Source of the DNA: Daphnia pulex
Lineage: Eukaryota > Arthropoda > Branchiopoda > Diplostraca > Daphniidae
Assembly: GCF_021134715.1 (NCBI RefSeq)
Contig: NC_060028.1
Span: 7,338,501 to 7,402,500, forward strand
Length of the DNA stretch: 64,000 nucleotides
Direction: 5' to 3'
The position numbers and the translations under genes are program-made. The notes beneath the pieces are model-generated. The model was not told the DNA's origin, did no database searches, and saw only the letters and a list, made by a program, of their open reading frames with translations. This document shows positions 23,852-35,490 of this stretch, one piece after another (position 1 is the stretch's first letter; each line of letters starts with the position of its first letter).

Positions 23852-26800
23852 ATGGGGACCCAGAACAATCCGCCCAGCAATTTACGATCAAAATCTAGTT
23901 TTTCACAATACGTCAGTCTTCGCCAGCAATTGGACGACTTGGGATACAACAACTACTTGTCAAATGAGTCAGTACCATTAGTGGACAAGCTGCTTAGAGA
24001 TCTCCTTCAGTATAAAGAGTTGTGTATGGGAAGTCAGAAGCATCATCAAACTGCAAGAAAAGTAACATTGGTTTTCTATTACCCTAAATACTTTTACATT
24101 TAAACAATAATCTATTTTCAGAAAAGTGAAATATCCTTGCCAAGTGGTTCAGTTGCAACAGAATGTAGCTTTGATAATGATGAGAGGAGATCTCATCAAA
24201 GGATTCTACGTGAGGAACAAGCAACAATTGCTCAAATAGAAGGTATGTCACAGGTTTATGTTTTGCTACGTCAAATTTCAAACTACTGTTTTTTTACAGC
24301 TCTGAAACTTGAAAACACAAAGCTTCATGAACAAATAGTTGAATTTAAATTTGTTCTTGATCAAAATGCCACCATTATTCAGAGATTGAAAAAAGATAAT
24401 GATTCCAAAAGCGTATTAATTTTGCAGCTTCAGAATGGAAAGGGCAAAAGTATGTTTTCAATTATTCCTACTTAGATTAAGCAACATTGGAACATATTAA
24501 TGTATGTCAATTTAGATGAAGCACAGTACAACATATCAAAGCCCAACATAGAAAAAGATGGTGATCTTCCAGGGGCCAACCTGTCAAAGATTCAGGCCCT
24601 CTACAAGAGGATATTATCTGCATCTGATAATCCTGCTATTATTGATTGGGTAAAAGCTGCCGAAACGAAAATCAGTAACTTGGAACGTGAATTAGATAAC
24701 ACTGGTAAAGCACTTGATGTTAGCCAGAAAACTTGTGAACAGTTTCAAAAGAAGGTCAGTAGATTAATATATAAAACAATTTCACTGTAGTTTACTGAAC
24801 ATCGCATGTTTCAGGTACTGGAATATGAAAACCAACTAATTCGGCTCGAAAAAGTAGATAGAAACAAAGGAGCTCAAACTTTTGCGCAAATGAAATCTCG
24901 GATGGAACAAAAAGAGCGAGAAAATAGAGAATTACAGGCTCAACTATCAGGTAAAATGCCATAATTTACCCACATTAAGTTAATTGACAATTTTCCTTGT
25001 TCGTTCTCTTCTCAGTTTTTCATTTATTTAATTTTTCCGCGTCGATTAAAATTATATAGAGGCAGTCCGGAAGCAACATGAGGCAATGAGTAGAGCTATT
25101 ATGTTAGCTGGCGAAAGACCATGCAATCGTGAAGCAGCTGCTAAAAACGCGGGTGCAGAGAAAAAAATCATTGGTCTTGAATCAGAACGCAACGTCATGA
25201 AGCAAATGCTGACTACCACTCAGAGGGAAAGGGATGAATTGATGAAAGAAGTTCATCGTTTACATTCTCAAGGTAAACGAAATAAACTGTCATCATTAGA
25301 CATATTTATGGCTTTTAATAACAATTTGTTTCCGCTTTATTTAATAGAATCAGCGTTGATGAACGAGATTCGTGCTCTAGTAAGCAATGAATCATCCTCA
25401 CAGGGACCAAAAGTCAGCAAGAACGTACGTTTTCAAACTGATAACAAAAGTGCAAGATCAGCCGACTCTGGTGTTGAATCTGCAACTGGCTCTGGGCAAG
25501 AAGAAGGTGGAGGACGCAACCGTGAAAATTGGCTGAAGCGACTTACAGAGCAGCGTCAGCTATACTACGATAACGTTCATCAATTACTGAACTACATGAA
25601 AAATCGCCAGAGCCTACCCTCCGACTCAGGTTCTCAACATACAATCTCCGCAAGTAGTGTTCAATCTTTGGGCTCAGGTTCTCGACCCGATGGTTCTCAG
25701 TCAAACTCTCAGGGATTTATTCCTAATCAATCGACAGTTTTCCAGCAAAATCCACCCAATATCACTTCATACAATTTATCTCAACAACCACATCGCAACA
25801 TGAACCAATCTCCTTATCACCAGCCTCCACTTCTTAATTTTCAACCACCTAGTCAGCAGCAGTTACCGACTGACCAGTCAACGTATAATTGGCCTGCCGG
25901 CCAACCGTATGCACCACAGGCTAATACCGGATTCGACCAATCAAATCAGCAACAAGTGCCAGCTGGTCGGCCGAGTTCTCAACAATCCAGCAGCACATTC
26001 TCCCAGCAAAATCGTCAAGTGCACGATCAAAGTCATCCGAATTCTGGTGAAATGCCACGGCAGCAACAACAACCCAGTTACCAGTGGTATGCTCAATCAC
26101 AGGGAATTTCTGGACAAACAAATGTACCACACCAGAAACTTCCTGTTTGTGTTTGTGGTGGTATTCCCCCAGAGTTAATGTCGCAGTCGCAGAATCAGCG
26201 TGGTTTCCCTCAAACATATCAACCCGGCGTGGGTCAATCTACTTATCCGCAACCATATCTTGATCCTAATGTGGGTCATCCCAACTATCAACAAACATAT
26301 CAATCACAACCCAATGCTCAGGGATTTGCTCAGCAACCAAATTTTTCTCCCGCTCAACATGCTCAAATGTTGGCTACCCAGACCAGCGGTTTCGATAACT
26401 CTGATCAGCCTAACTATCGCATCAGTAGGCCTACAACTACAAACGTTCACGATCAGAAAACTCAAACAGAATCCGGAGGATCCGCCTCAGTTTATGTACC
26501 TACTGCCGAAGAACTAAGTAAACTGCCCAGCCAGTTACAAACATGGGCTCAATCCATGATGCAGGAAAAGAAGTCATTGAAAGAAAAGAATTCCGAACTA
26601 AGACTTGAGTTGGATGAGATATCGGAAAATTCGCAGAAATCGGACGGACTAGTGAATGAAGTTGCCGACAAACTAAAAAAAGCTGAAGATTTGATCGGGA
26701 AACTTCAATCCGAGCTAGATGCTTCGAATGGTAAATTGCGTGCTACAGAACAAGGTCTTACAATGGAGCGCAATAACTTACAGCAGCTTCGCCTGGACAT

Positions 26801-29289
26801 TGATGAAGCTGACGGAAATGCCTCGTCTTTGACGAAGAAATTTGTTGAGAAATCAACTCAGTTGGATGCGGCGAAACTGTATTGTGCTCAGTTGGAGCAA
26901 AACGTAGGGGCGCTTCAGGATCAAATCAATAGTCTTAAAAGCCAATTAGAGGCAGTACTGGTAAACTAACATTTATTCTTATTTTAATATTCTAAACTGA
27001 ATTTTTCATTCTGAATTTTTACAGAGCCAGAACGAGATCCCCAATCCAGCAGTACAAAAGTTACTGAATGAAATCGAAGGTCGCAATGCCCGCGTTCTCC
27101 AGTTGGAGAAACTGCTATCCGAAAAACAAGACATCATAAATCAACGAGAAAAAGAGTTGGATAAAGTCAACAATAGACTTAAAGAATTCGAAAACGACTT
27201 GAGCAACGAAAAGGCCAAAGCGCATCAACTTCAGCAAGACATTGAAAATTCTCAGGGAAAACTGAAGGCAACTGAGCGCGAAGTATCGATGGAGAAAAAT
27301 AGACTTCAGCAGCTCCAAATGGACATTACAAATGCCGACATGAATGCCGCGGCTCTAGCGAAGAAAATGATGGAGAAATCGACACAGCTGGACGATGCAA
27401 GACAGCGTTGCAATGAATTGGAACAGAAAGTTCTCAGATCAGAAGAACAAGTGGGCAACCTCCAGGGTCAATTACGCGGCTTACAGGTAAAAATGGTCAC
27501 AACTTTTATTTCCCGAGTTTAAGTTAAAAAACTTCCAATTTCAGGTGCAACGTGCTCAAGGTGATACTGAACAACGGCAGCTTTTGGACGAACTGGATGC
27601 ATGTAAGGCACGTATCAACCAATTGGAGAGGCAGTCTTCCACAAAGCAGGACACGATAACCATGCTCCAGAATCACATTTCCACTTATGAAAACAAGATT
27701 CACATGCTTGAAAAGGAAACTGGCGATAAAAACAGCCAAGTGGAATTGAACCGTCGTCAGAATGAACGTCTCGCTAATGAAATTGATCAAGCTAAGATTG
27801 ATAATTCATCACTGCGACAGGAAAATGAGTAACACAGAAAAAAATACTGGTATCCAAATTTCCGTTGTTTATAACTTTGTAATTTTTGTTGTGTAGGCGG
27901 CTGGTGGCTTCCCTTGCACAAAGTCGTGGTGAACTGGATCGCGAACGTAAGGGAGCAGATGATCTGCGTCGAGAGATCCAGTCCTATATCAGCCACGTCC
28001 GACAAGTGGAGTCTATTTTGGCACGAAAGGTTTGTTTAGGATTTTTTTACCTCTTAACATTTGTCTTGAACCTAAGAGTCTTATTTGTGTTCTATCAGGA
28101 CGAAGAAAAGGATGCCCTCTTGAAGCAGTTCCAAGCTCTGGCAAACGAGACGAGCAGTTTCGATACAGAACGAGAGAATATGGAGCGATCCATTCGAAGT
28201 CAGCAACAAGAAGTGACTACCTTGCAAGCAGAATTGTTGACTGTAAGGCGGCGACTTGGAGAGCTCGAAGCGCTCTATTCACAGCAGAAAACCGCTGGAG
28301 TTCAATCAGAAATGCAAGCAGATGATTTACTACGAAGATTGGGAATTTTGGAAAGAGATTTGCGAGATGAACGCGGAGATAAGGTATTTTTTTGCCTGTA
28401 AGATTGGAGAAGAGCTTGTCATTTCATTCCATTTATTTAGGTTCGACTGGAACAGCAACTTGCTTCTGCCCATGACCTCCAGACTAAACTTGAGAAGCAG
28501 CTAGAGAAACTTCGATCGGAAGCTGCGCAAGCAGATTCAACATCTCATCAGGCAAGAATGGCATAAATGCACTACGGTCTTTATATTTTACCATAAATTT
28601 CTTTTATATTTTAGATGGAAGCGGAAACTACGCGGTTACACGAGGATTTCCGCGTTCTGGAGCAACGACTATCGAAAGAGAAGGAAAATGTCCGCAATTT
28701 AGAATCGATTGTCTCCATTTTGCGGCAAGAAAGATCCCAACAAGAAAACCAGATGCGCAATATGTCACAAGATTTAACCCGCTTACATCACAGAGAAATT
28801 ATTTTGCAGGAAGAATTGTACTGAGTTTATTTTTTAATTTTTCCACAATTTAGACAAGTTTTATTTTATATTATTCCACGCGGTATGGGCATGCCTTTTT
28901 ACCCTTTCTAATTTTTCTCCTCGGTTTATTTGTTTAGAGCCAATGTGAAAGCAGAGCTGTGTGGAACAGAAGGCAAAGTTGCCGATTTAACTCGTGAAAA
29001 CCAACGATTGAAACAAGAGGTCCTCCAAGAAAAATTTGAACGCGAAAAAAATCGCCAGGAATATAAACGCATGGGCAACCTGAGTCATACACCACCCTTA
29101 TTAACCTCCTACAATGTTTCACCTGCTCCTGGAGCTTTTCACGTACCTTCTGGAGCATTGCACAACCTTTCAACTGCAACCATAGGCACCCATACTTTAG
29201 CTCCCAGTGCTGGCGGGTCGTCGACCGGTACGCCCAGAAGAAGACAAACAGTTGCATCTCGTTTTGCCAATAATGCGACACAAACGTGA
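23852..29289 (+). CDS. CEP135: Centrosomal protein CEP135/Bld10, coiled coil
   Basis: Centriole cartwheel/wall protein of 1503 aa. Fourteen exons fit: 23852-24061, 24122-24242, 24300-24449, 24516-24754, 24815-24950, 25060-25272, 25348-26960, 27025-27486, 27545-27828, 27897-28029, 28099-28383, 28441-28551, 28615-28817, 28938-29289. The N-terminal part, LRQQLDDLGYNNYL then VPLVDKLLRDLL, matches the conserved CEP135 start (LDQLGYRQTL...LPLVEKL). Most of the rest is heptad coiled coil. Residues ~440-730 are a Q/N/P/S/Y-rich low-complexity block that human CEP135 (1140 aa) lacks; it accounts for most of the extra length. Exon 12 ends in a GC donor (CAG|GCAAGA). The C-terminus is TPRRRQTVASRFANNATQT. 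TSGA10 is a related family, but the N-terminal motif favours CEP135. CEP135 links the SAS-6 cartwheel to centriolar microtubules. Confidence 0.85.
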
Positions 29290-29655
29290 TTTTTTTTTCA
29301 ACTCGGCACAATTTAAATTGATTTCGTAACTACAAAATTCTCGAAAATACACTACATATTTATTCTATTCAAATGCGACCAACGCAAGGTGCACTACAAT
29401 CACATTAGCCTTATATGTAGATTTGTGTGCTTGAAAAAATATGTTTTAGCTTTTATACTAAATAATTGGACAACACTTTTTTCTATTACTTCGACACTAT
29501 TTGAGAACCGTACAAAATAATCACTTGCCGCCTAAATGTTAGTCAAGTAGGTGGCGCCACTACATTGGGGGTGGCCGAATAGAACTATTATAGAAGACAA
29601 CTGAAAGAATAATAAACAAGTAACACGTTAAACAAATTTTCTTTTTATCTGTACA

Positions 29656-30935
29656 ATGTTTCGAAAAGTGCTCTGTAACAAACCTTTTATTCGATGTTTT
29701 ACCGTAAGTACTGTACGTGAATATATGAAGGGCCGATTCAAAATGTTTTCTTTTTTTTTTTAGAACACTAGCCAAAATGGAAATTTTGTGAGGATCGTTG
29801 AAGTTGGACCAAGAGATGGTTTACAAAACGAGAAACAAGTTGTTCCGACTGCCGCGAAGATTGAATTCATCAACAAACTGTCAGATGCCGGACTTAAATC
29901 AATTGAAGCCACAAGGTACATTGCAATTTCTACAAAGAAAACAAATAATACATGAATAACTAGCTGAATGTCTTAGCTTTGTGTCACCCAAATGGGTTCC
30001 ACAAATGGCAGACCATTCAGAAGTATTAATGGGCATCACTAAATATACTGATGTCAGTTATCCTGTTCTCACTCCAAATATCTTGGGTCTAAATGCTGCA
30101 GTAAGTGCATAAAATGTAAATTATACTTATATTTGACATGAAAATGGTTTCATATTTATTAACAGATTAAAGCAGGAGCTAAGGAAGTGGCAGTCTTTGG
30201 TGCAGCATCAGAATCTTTTAGTAAGAAAAATATAAACTGTACTGTGAAAGAAAGTATCCATCGGTTTGAAGAAGTTGTTAAGGAAGCCAAAAAACATGGA
30301 ATACGTATCCGTGGATACGTTTCGTGTGTCGTCGGGTGTCCATATGAAGGCGCAATTGCACCCTCGGCTGTAGCGCAAGTATGTCTATTTTATTTTTTAC
30401 TTTTGAGTTTTGACAATTACTACTTGTCTGGCTTTCGTCTATTTTAGGTTGCTGAAGCTTTGTTCAACGTAGGCTGTTACGAAGTATCTTTAGGTGATAC
30501 CATTGGAGTTGGAACTCCTGGATCTATCAGCAAAATGTTAACGGAAGTGTCAAAGCATATCCCAGTTCAATTTCTTGCTCTTCATTGCCATGACACATAC
30601 GGGCAAGCCTTGGCGAATATCTTACGAGGACTTGATGTAATATCAGACTGGTTATAGTTTTAGCGCTTTCCTTTCAAGTAAAAATAATTTGTCTTCCTTA
30701 GATGGGGATAACTGTCGTTGATTCGTCCGTCGGCGGATTAGGTGGATGTCCATATGCGAAAGGAGCATCGGGTAATGTGGCGTCGGAAGAAGTCGTTTAC
30801 ATGTTACACGGGCTCGGTATGGATACAGGAATTGACTTGAACAAGCTAATTGAAGCAGGGCAATACATGTCTACTACGCTAGGACGGCCGACTGGATCGA
30901 AAGTAAGTCGCGCCTTGTTGTCTAAAAAATGTTGA
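29656..30935 (+). CDS. HMGCL: Hydroxymethylglutaryl-CoA lyase, mitochondrial
   Basis: Cleaves HMG-CoA to acetoacetate and acetyl-CoA, in ketogenesis and leucine breakdown, in the mitochondrial matrix. 319 aa. Exons: 29656-29703, 29764-29915, 29977-30100, 30166-30378, 30448-30636, 30702-30935. The first ~16 residues ([16 protein letters not shown]) look like a targeting presequence. Active-site parts visible are [11 protein letters not shown] (catalytic R and D), the metal-binding LHCHDTYG, and the signature [18 protein letters not shown] with the catalytic loop cysteine. The C-terminus ends SKKC, without the CKL peroxisomal signal of the human enzyme. The reading frame runs straight through a possible donor at the end of exon 6 to a nearby stop, as expected for the family length. 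It converges on peptide deformylase, with stops 78 bp apart. Confidence 0.96.
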
Positions 30936-30980
30936 GTTGTAGGCTACAAACAAGGAACATGTAAGACAAATTGTAATATA

Positions 30981-30986
30981 TTTATT
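30981..30986 (-). terminator. Poly(A) signal of peptide deformylase
   Basis: AATAAA on the - strand, 28 bases beyond the PDF stop codon, within the narrow gap between the convergent genes. Confidence 0.55.
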
Positions 30987-31013
30987 TCTCATCTATGAAA
31001 AATTTGCAATCAT

Positions 31014-31970
31014 TCATTTGTTATATTTTATAAGGATCTTTCCTTGGTGGGCATTAATTTTTTTCCAAAGATCAACTTGCAAAGATTTACTTTCCATTAT
31101 GTCTGTGTATATCTGACCATCCAAATGATCCATTTCATGTTGCACAATTCTTGCAGCCCATCCTGTGGCATCCCATTCTGTTGGAGATCCATCATATTCA
31201 TATCCCTAGTCATAGATTTGAATGAATTGTTGATCATTAAACCAAAAACCAAAACATTTACCTTCACATGAACTGCTCTATATCTAGGCACTATTGCACT
31301 TATTCCTTTGAGGCTCTCACAAGCTTCAGGAAACAAAGTTTTCTTAAAATCCTTAACTTGCATCACTGGGTTAATAAATACCTGTAGATGTAAACAACTG
31401 TTTGAATCATAGTAAGGATAAATTTTTCCAATAATCTGCCTACTTTAAAAGGAGTTGGAACTATTTCACGTGTTTTGCAAGTTTCTGGGCCAAATTTTTC
31501 AACCAAAGAATCAGGGATCTCAATCATTATAATTCTCAATGGAATTCCAATTTGAGGTGCAGATATCCCTATTGCTTTATAGTGTTTCATCACTCCTCTG
31601 AGGACTAGAAGAATATTTTTAATGCGCTCAGAGCTAAGTTCATCCAGCGCCACTTCTGAGGACTTCAGTCTTAGGGTTGGATCTGTTTTCAAATGGGAAG
31701 TTTGAATTTATATCAAGAACTCAATATGATTATGGTTAATTGTACGAAATTACCACCAAGTTGACACACATGTTTGAAAGGAGGAGCCGGCCCTTTTGGA
31801 TACCATAGATCACGATACCTTATGAAATAAGATATTAATGTGCACACATGAATACGAAATCGTAATTTGGAACAACTTTACCATCTTTTGAATTTTTCTA
31901 AAGACGATAGATAACGAACTGATGTAGGCCCTGAAAATTTTTTATTCAATATCTTTATATGCCGAAACAT
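31014..31970 (-). CDS. PDF: Peptide deformylase, mitochondrial
   Basis: Metalloenzyme removing the formyl group from the initiator methionine of mitochondrially made proteins. 234 aa. Exons: 31970-31882, 31818-31754, 31682-31444, 31381-31262, 31205-31014. The basic N-terminus (MFRHIKILNKKFSGPTSVRY) suits a mitochondrial presequence. Motif 1 is GISAPQIGIPLRI (consensus GxGxAAxQ), motif 2 is PEACESLKG (consensus EGCxS; glycine is alanine here, the metal-binding cysteine is kept), and motif 3 is QHEMDHLDG with both metal histidines and the catalytic glutamate. VCQLGDPTLRL is the family start after the presequence and fixes the exon 2/3 junction. The gene is head to head with the left arm of the inverted-repeat element, whose edge begins 120 bp above its start codon. 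Confidence 0.95.
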
Positions 31971-32090
31971 TTTCAAAGTGTTGTTGTTTTTTTTTTTAGA
32001 AAAAATTCGTCTGCTAGATTCAAATGATCGATTCTCTCATCCGTGAAAATATCGATCATGTACTCGGTAATTTATTCCTTTTCTTTTATA

Positions 32091-32682
32091 ATGGGAACGA
32101 GTCCGGACATCAAGTAATTATTTTCACAAGCACTTGGGGTATTAAGTAAATAAGATCAATAATTATGGGTGTAAGTAATTTTTCTCTTAAGTAATTACGG
32201 AATTAAATAATAAAATTCGTGAGTAATTATTTTCTGTCAGCTAAGTAATTATGGTAGTAAGTAATACTGGCAACAAGTAATTTAGCTAACCAACACAAGT
32301 AATTCCCTTTTGCAAGTAAATAAATTCACAAGTAATTAAAGCCATAAGTAATTCAAGTCCCAAGTAATTATGTTCTTAAGCATTTTAATTAAAAAGTTAG
32401 TCATATTTAATTGTTTATATTCCGTACTAGAATGAATAATTAATTATGATATTTATTATTTTGTATTTAGAGAATTATAGTGATGCTGCACAAAAAGGAA
32501 AAACCACATTTATTAATTGCGTATTTGCGTACAAACTTTGTTGCGTTTGGCCCGTTTGCAGGTTTAAGAACGCACCTGGAAATTTCATCAACAGTTTCGC
32601 GTTGTCTGCTTGTCTGTTGTCTGCTTGTCAGTTTGTTTTTTCCAAAAGTCAGACAAGAGTTAATTGCTGGTGAATTGTGTTT
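32091..32682 (+). repeat. Left inverted arm
   Basis: From 32091 to ~32440 about a dozen AAGTAATT/AAGTAATTA motifs occur at 20-35 bp spacing. From ~32450 to 32682 the arm matches the reverse complement of ~39975-40190 with many identical blocks, for example TTTGTATTTAGAGAATTA, GCAGGTTTAAGAACGC and AAAAGTCAGACAAGAGTT. It ends just before the ATG of the PAF acetylhydrolase copy. Confidence 0.85.
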
Positions 32683-32687
32683 TGTAA

Positions 32688-33906
32688 ATGTATTCAACTT
32701 ACTTTGTTGTTATTGATTATAAAGGGAAGTATGTTGTTGGCTACACCAACAAAATGACTGGTGGACCCAGCAAGGAAGATGGTTGCTTTCTTCGAGTATA
32801 CTATCCTAGTCAAATAAAAGATGTATATGTAAGCGACCTTTTCTCAAATTGCTGCTGAACTTTTTTAGTTAATCTATTTACCTCTTTTCTCCAAAGGAAC
32901 ATTCTTCCCGTTGGGCAAGCTGGCTCCCCCACCAAAAATACGTAGAAGGTTACACCATAGTACTAGGAATGATTCCTTTCTTTGGCAAGAAGCTGATATC
33001 CTGGGCCTTTGGTGTGTAGCGAAATGAAGTACCTGTTTTTAACAGAAGGTTAAAGTCAACTAATTGTGATGTATGTGAGCCAGGAAATTCATACATCCCT
33101 ATAGAGGTAGATGCTGAGCTATGCAATGAACAAAGATTTCCTGTGTTGTATTTTCTCATGGTCTTACTGCGTGCCGTACTGCCTACTCAACTTTCTGCTC
33201 AGACATATCATCACATGGATTTATAGTGGCAGCTATTGAACACAGGTACTTACTTTAAACAAATTTGTTTTAAATAATGACATTCTCCACTAAATCTTAA
33301 CTTTTAAAGGGATGGCTCCGCTTGCATGACTTATAGTCTCGAAACGGAACAAAATAGTAAAGGAGGTTTAGTCGAAAGCTGGATCCCGTACAAACTAATG
33401 CAATTTGAAAAAGACGATATGCCATTCAGACAAGAACAATTGGAAATTCGTACTCGTGAATGTAGTCAATCTCTAGATTACTTAAGCTCAACGACGGTGC
33501 TGATATCAAACATGTTCTCCAAGCCACGGTGGATCTGGGAATGTTCAAAGAACGCTATTCATCGCCAAAAAGAAATTATGAGGTCACACATTAATGCTTT
33601 GGTTATTTGCAGGGAGTGATGGACTTGAGCATGACTGTGATTGCAGGCCATTCTTTCGGCTCTGCAACGCTGTTACGCACATTGGCCGCTGACAAACGCA
33701 TCAAGTAAGCTGATACTACCATATCATTATCGACAGTGATATAATAATCTTTCCTTTTTAAAATTACTCGCAGAATCGGAATGTCCATGGACGCCTGGAT
33801 GTGGCCGCTTAAAGACGAAATCAAATTGGCTAAAAGTGTCGAACAACCACTGGCCACAACACCACAGAATGTCTTCGTACATAATCAACATAATAGCAAC
33901 ACCAAT
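32688..33906 (+). pseudogene. Platelet-activating factor acetylhydrolase-like pseudogene
   Basis: Copy of a PAF acetylhydrolase (plasma/type II alpha-beta hydrolase family). Pieces with intact splice borders: 32688-32828, 32897-33245, 33310-33582, 33613-33704, 33774 onward. Recognisable parts are KYVVGYTNKM and GCFLRVYYPSQ near the start, then [29 protein letters not shown], the nucleophile elbow AGHSFGSATLL (33643-33675) and IGMSMDAWMWPLKDEI. The frame is broken: an in-frame TAG near 33017 and shifts near 33150 and 33500 separate segments that all match the family. After VEQPL (~33850) similarity fades into an unassigned open stretch that reaches ~34019. The serine elbow is intact, but no full-length product can be read. 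Sequencing error is an alternative for single breaks, less so for three. Confidence 0.75.
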
Positions 33907-34019
33907 CTACACTGCCGGATTTCAAGAAGAAGGAGCCGTCGCCCGCTCCGGCCCCTGTCGAAGCCAAGAAAGAGCCGGTGATGCATGGCCCGTTTGAGGA
34001 ACCCGTTTACATAGTGTAC

Positions 34020-35490
34020 ACGGTGCGTTATACATACATCTTGTCAGCTTCAGACCTTATTACTAAAATTTTTCTACTTTGTGTAATAACTACAGCTGAC
34101 TCGAATTCAGCTGAAAAACAACGTAGACATGTGTGCAATTGTCAGTCAAGCTTCATTCCCACTGTATTAATCTTGCTAGCCGACTATAATACATGTTTGC
34201 CATCAGCCCATGCCCGATAAAATTGACAGTCACATTATTAATTTGAACACTGACTCAACTTTGAAGCTGTTATTCGCTCCTAAATCTATTTAGCAGCTAG
34301 CCTATAGAGCTAAATGAAATATTGCATGTATCGTCCATGGTAGAACCGCGTGTTGTGTAATTCAAACAATTTTAAAGCTAGAAGCTAGCTTGTCTCACAG
34401 CTATACACGCATGACTGCCGAGACTAATTAGTAGGTATACGATAATCTTTTCTTAAATTTTGTAATGTCATATCTAGTATACAAATGTGTGCAAGCGTGT
34501 CTCTAATTGAAACCCGAGACGACATCAAACTTTGCATATTACTTTCCAACAGCGTCAAACTTCGAGTCCAACGATTTGCGTCTGTTCCTAAGATGAGAAA
34601 TCGATGCGAGGGAAAGATTCATTCTCATTAACATCCGGATAAATTAAATTTCGTGCGATTTACTTATTTTTACTGCTTACAAACGGACACACCTGTAAAA
34701 GAAAACGTATTTTTCTGTTTCGAAGTTACGCGCATTAAAAAAAAATTACCGAAAATAACAAATGTGCCTCTGTAATTATTGACAAGAGATTTAATTAACC
34801 AGTTACAGAGGAGCTAGTTGGGCTACGCTCACTTGAAGAATGAACACAATAGAATAGCCAACAGTCTGCTTGAGTAGATTATGTAGAAACCTGTAGATAC
34901 GTTGTTCGCATTGGTCTGGTGTTTTATACATGGATAGATAATGGATGGCGACCTTTACTCGCCCTTTCCTTTGATTTCCGCCAAAACATGTGTGTTATAC
35001 GAGCTGCTGATAGATTTTCTGGGTATGCTGGATGTCGAATTCCATTATAAGACCGCGTGAGATGAGATCATGTAATTGCAATAGTAAAGGTTTTTTAGAG
35101 AAAACTAGGCTAATAATGGGTGGGGACGTATTGTACACGCCAGTACATGCCCAATCATCAACGATTAGAGCAAACGTCGGTGTACTTGGTCCCAAATGAC
35201 ATTAGCGAGTAAACTCGCTAATTAAATTTCATTAGCGAAAGCACTGGCTAATAGATCATAATTTCAAGCCCTGTTTCACCACCATCAAAATTAAAATAGC
35301 GAATCATCTCGCTAATACAATTTCTTATTAGCGAGTGCATTCGCTAATTCATTCCCTCTTAGAATATGTGATTTACGTCCTCGATATGGCGTCATTCAAG
35401 GAAGCGAAATCGGTAATCGAATTGACTTGATGTCTTCAATTATAACTTTTAAGCGAATGGACTTTATTACATGTGTCGTTTGCGTTATAG
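34020..35490. other. Non-coding spacer inside the element
   Basis: No gene is recognised. The stretch is AT-rich with a group of short palindromes at 35201-35348. Any 5' exons of the CLCA copy should be here but were not found. Confidence 0.5.
35201..35348. repeat. Four 22-bp palindromes with ATTAGCGA...TCGCTAAT ends
   Basis: Units at 35201-35222, 35231-35252, 35295-35316 and 35327-35348. The first pairs ATTAGCGAGT perfectly with ACTCGCTAAT around AA; the others are near-perfect. They form two pairs with start-to-start distances of 30 and 32 bp, separated by ~42 bp. Confidence 0.9.

Noticed and set aside
35201-35348. CRISPR-like array
   Set aside because: Only four palindromes with unequal spacing in a eukaryotic context; no repeat-spacer order and no cas genes.
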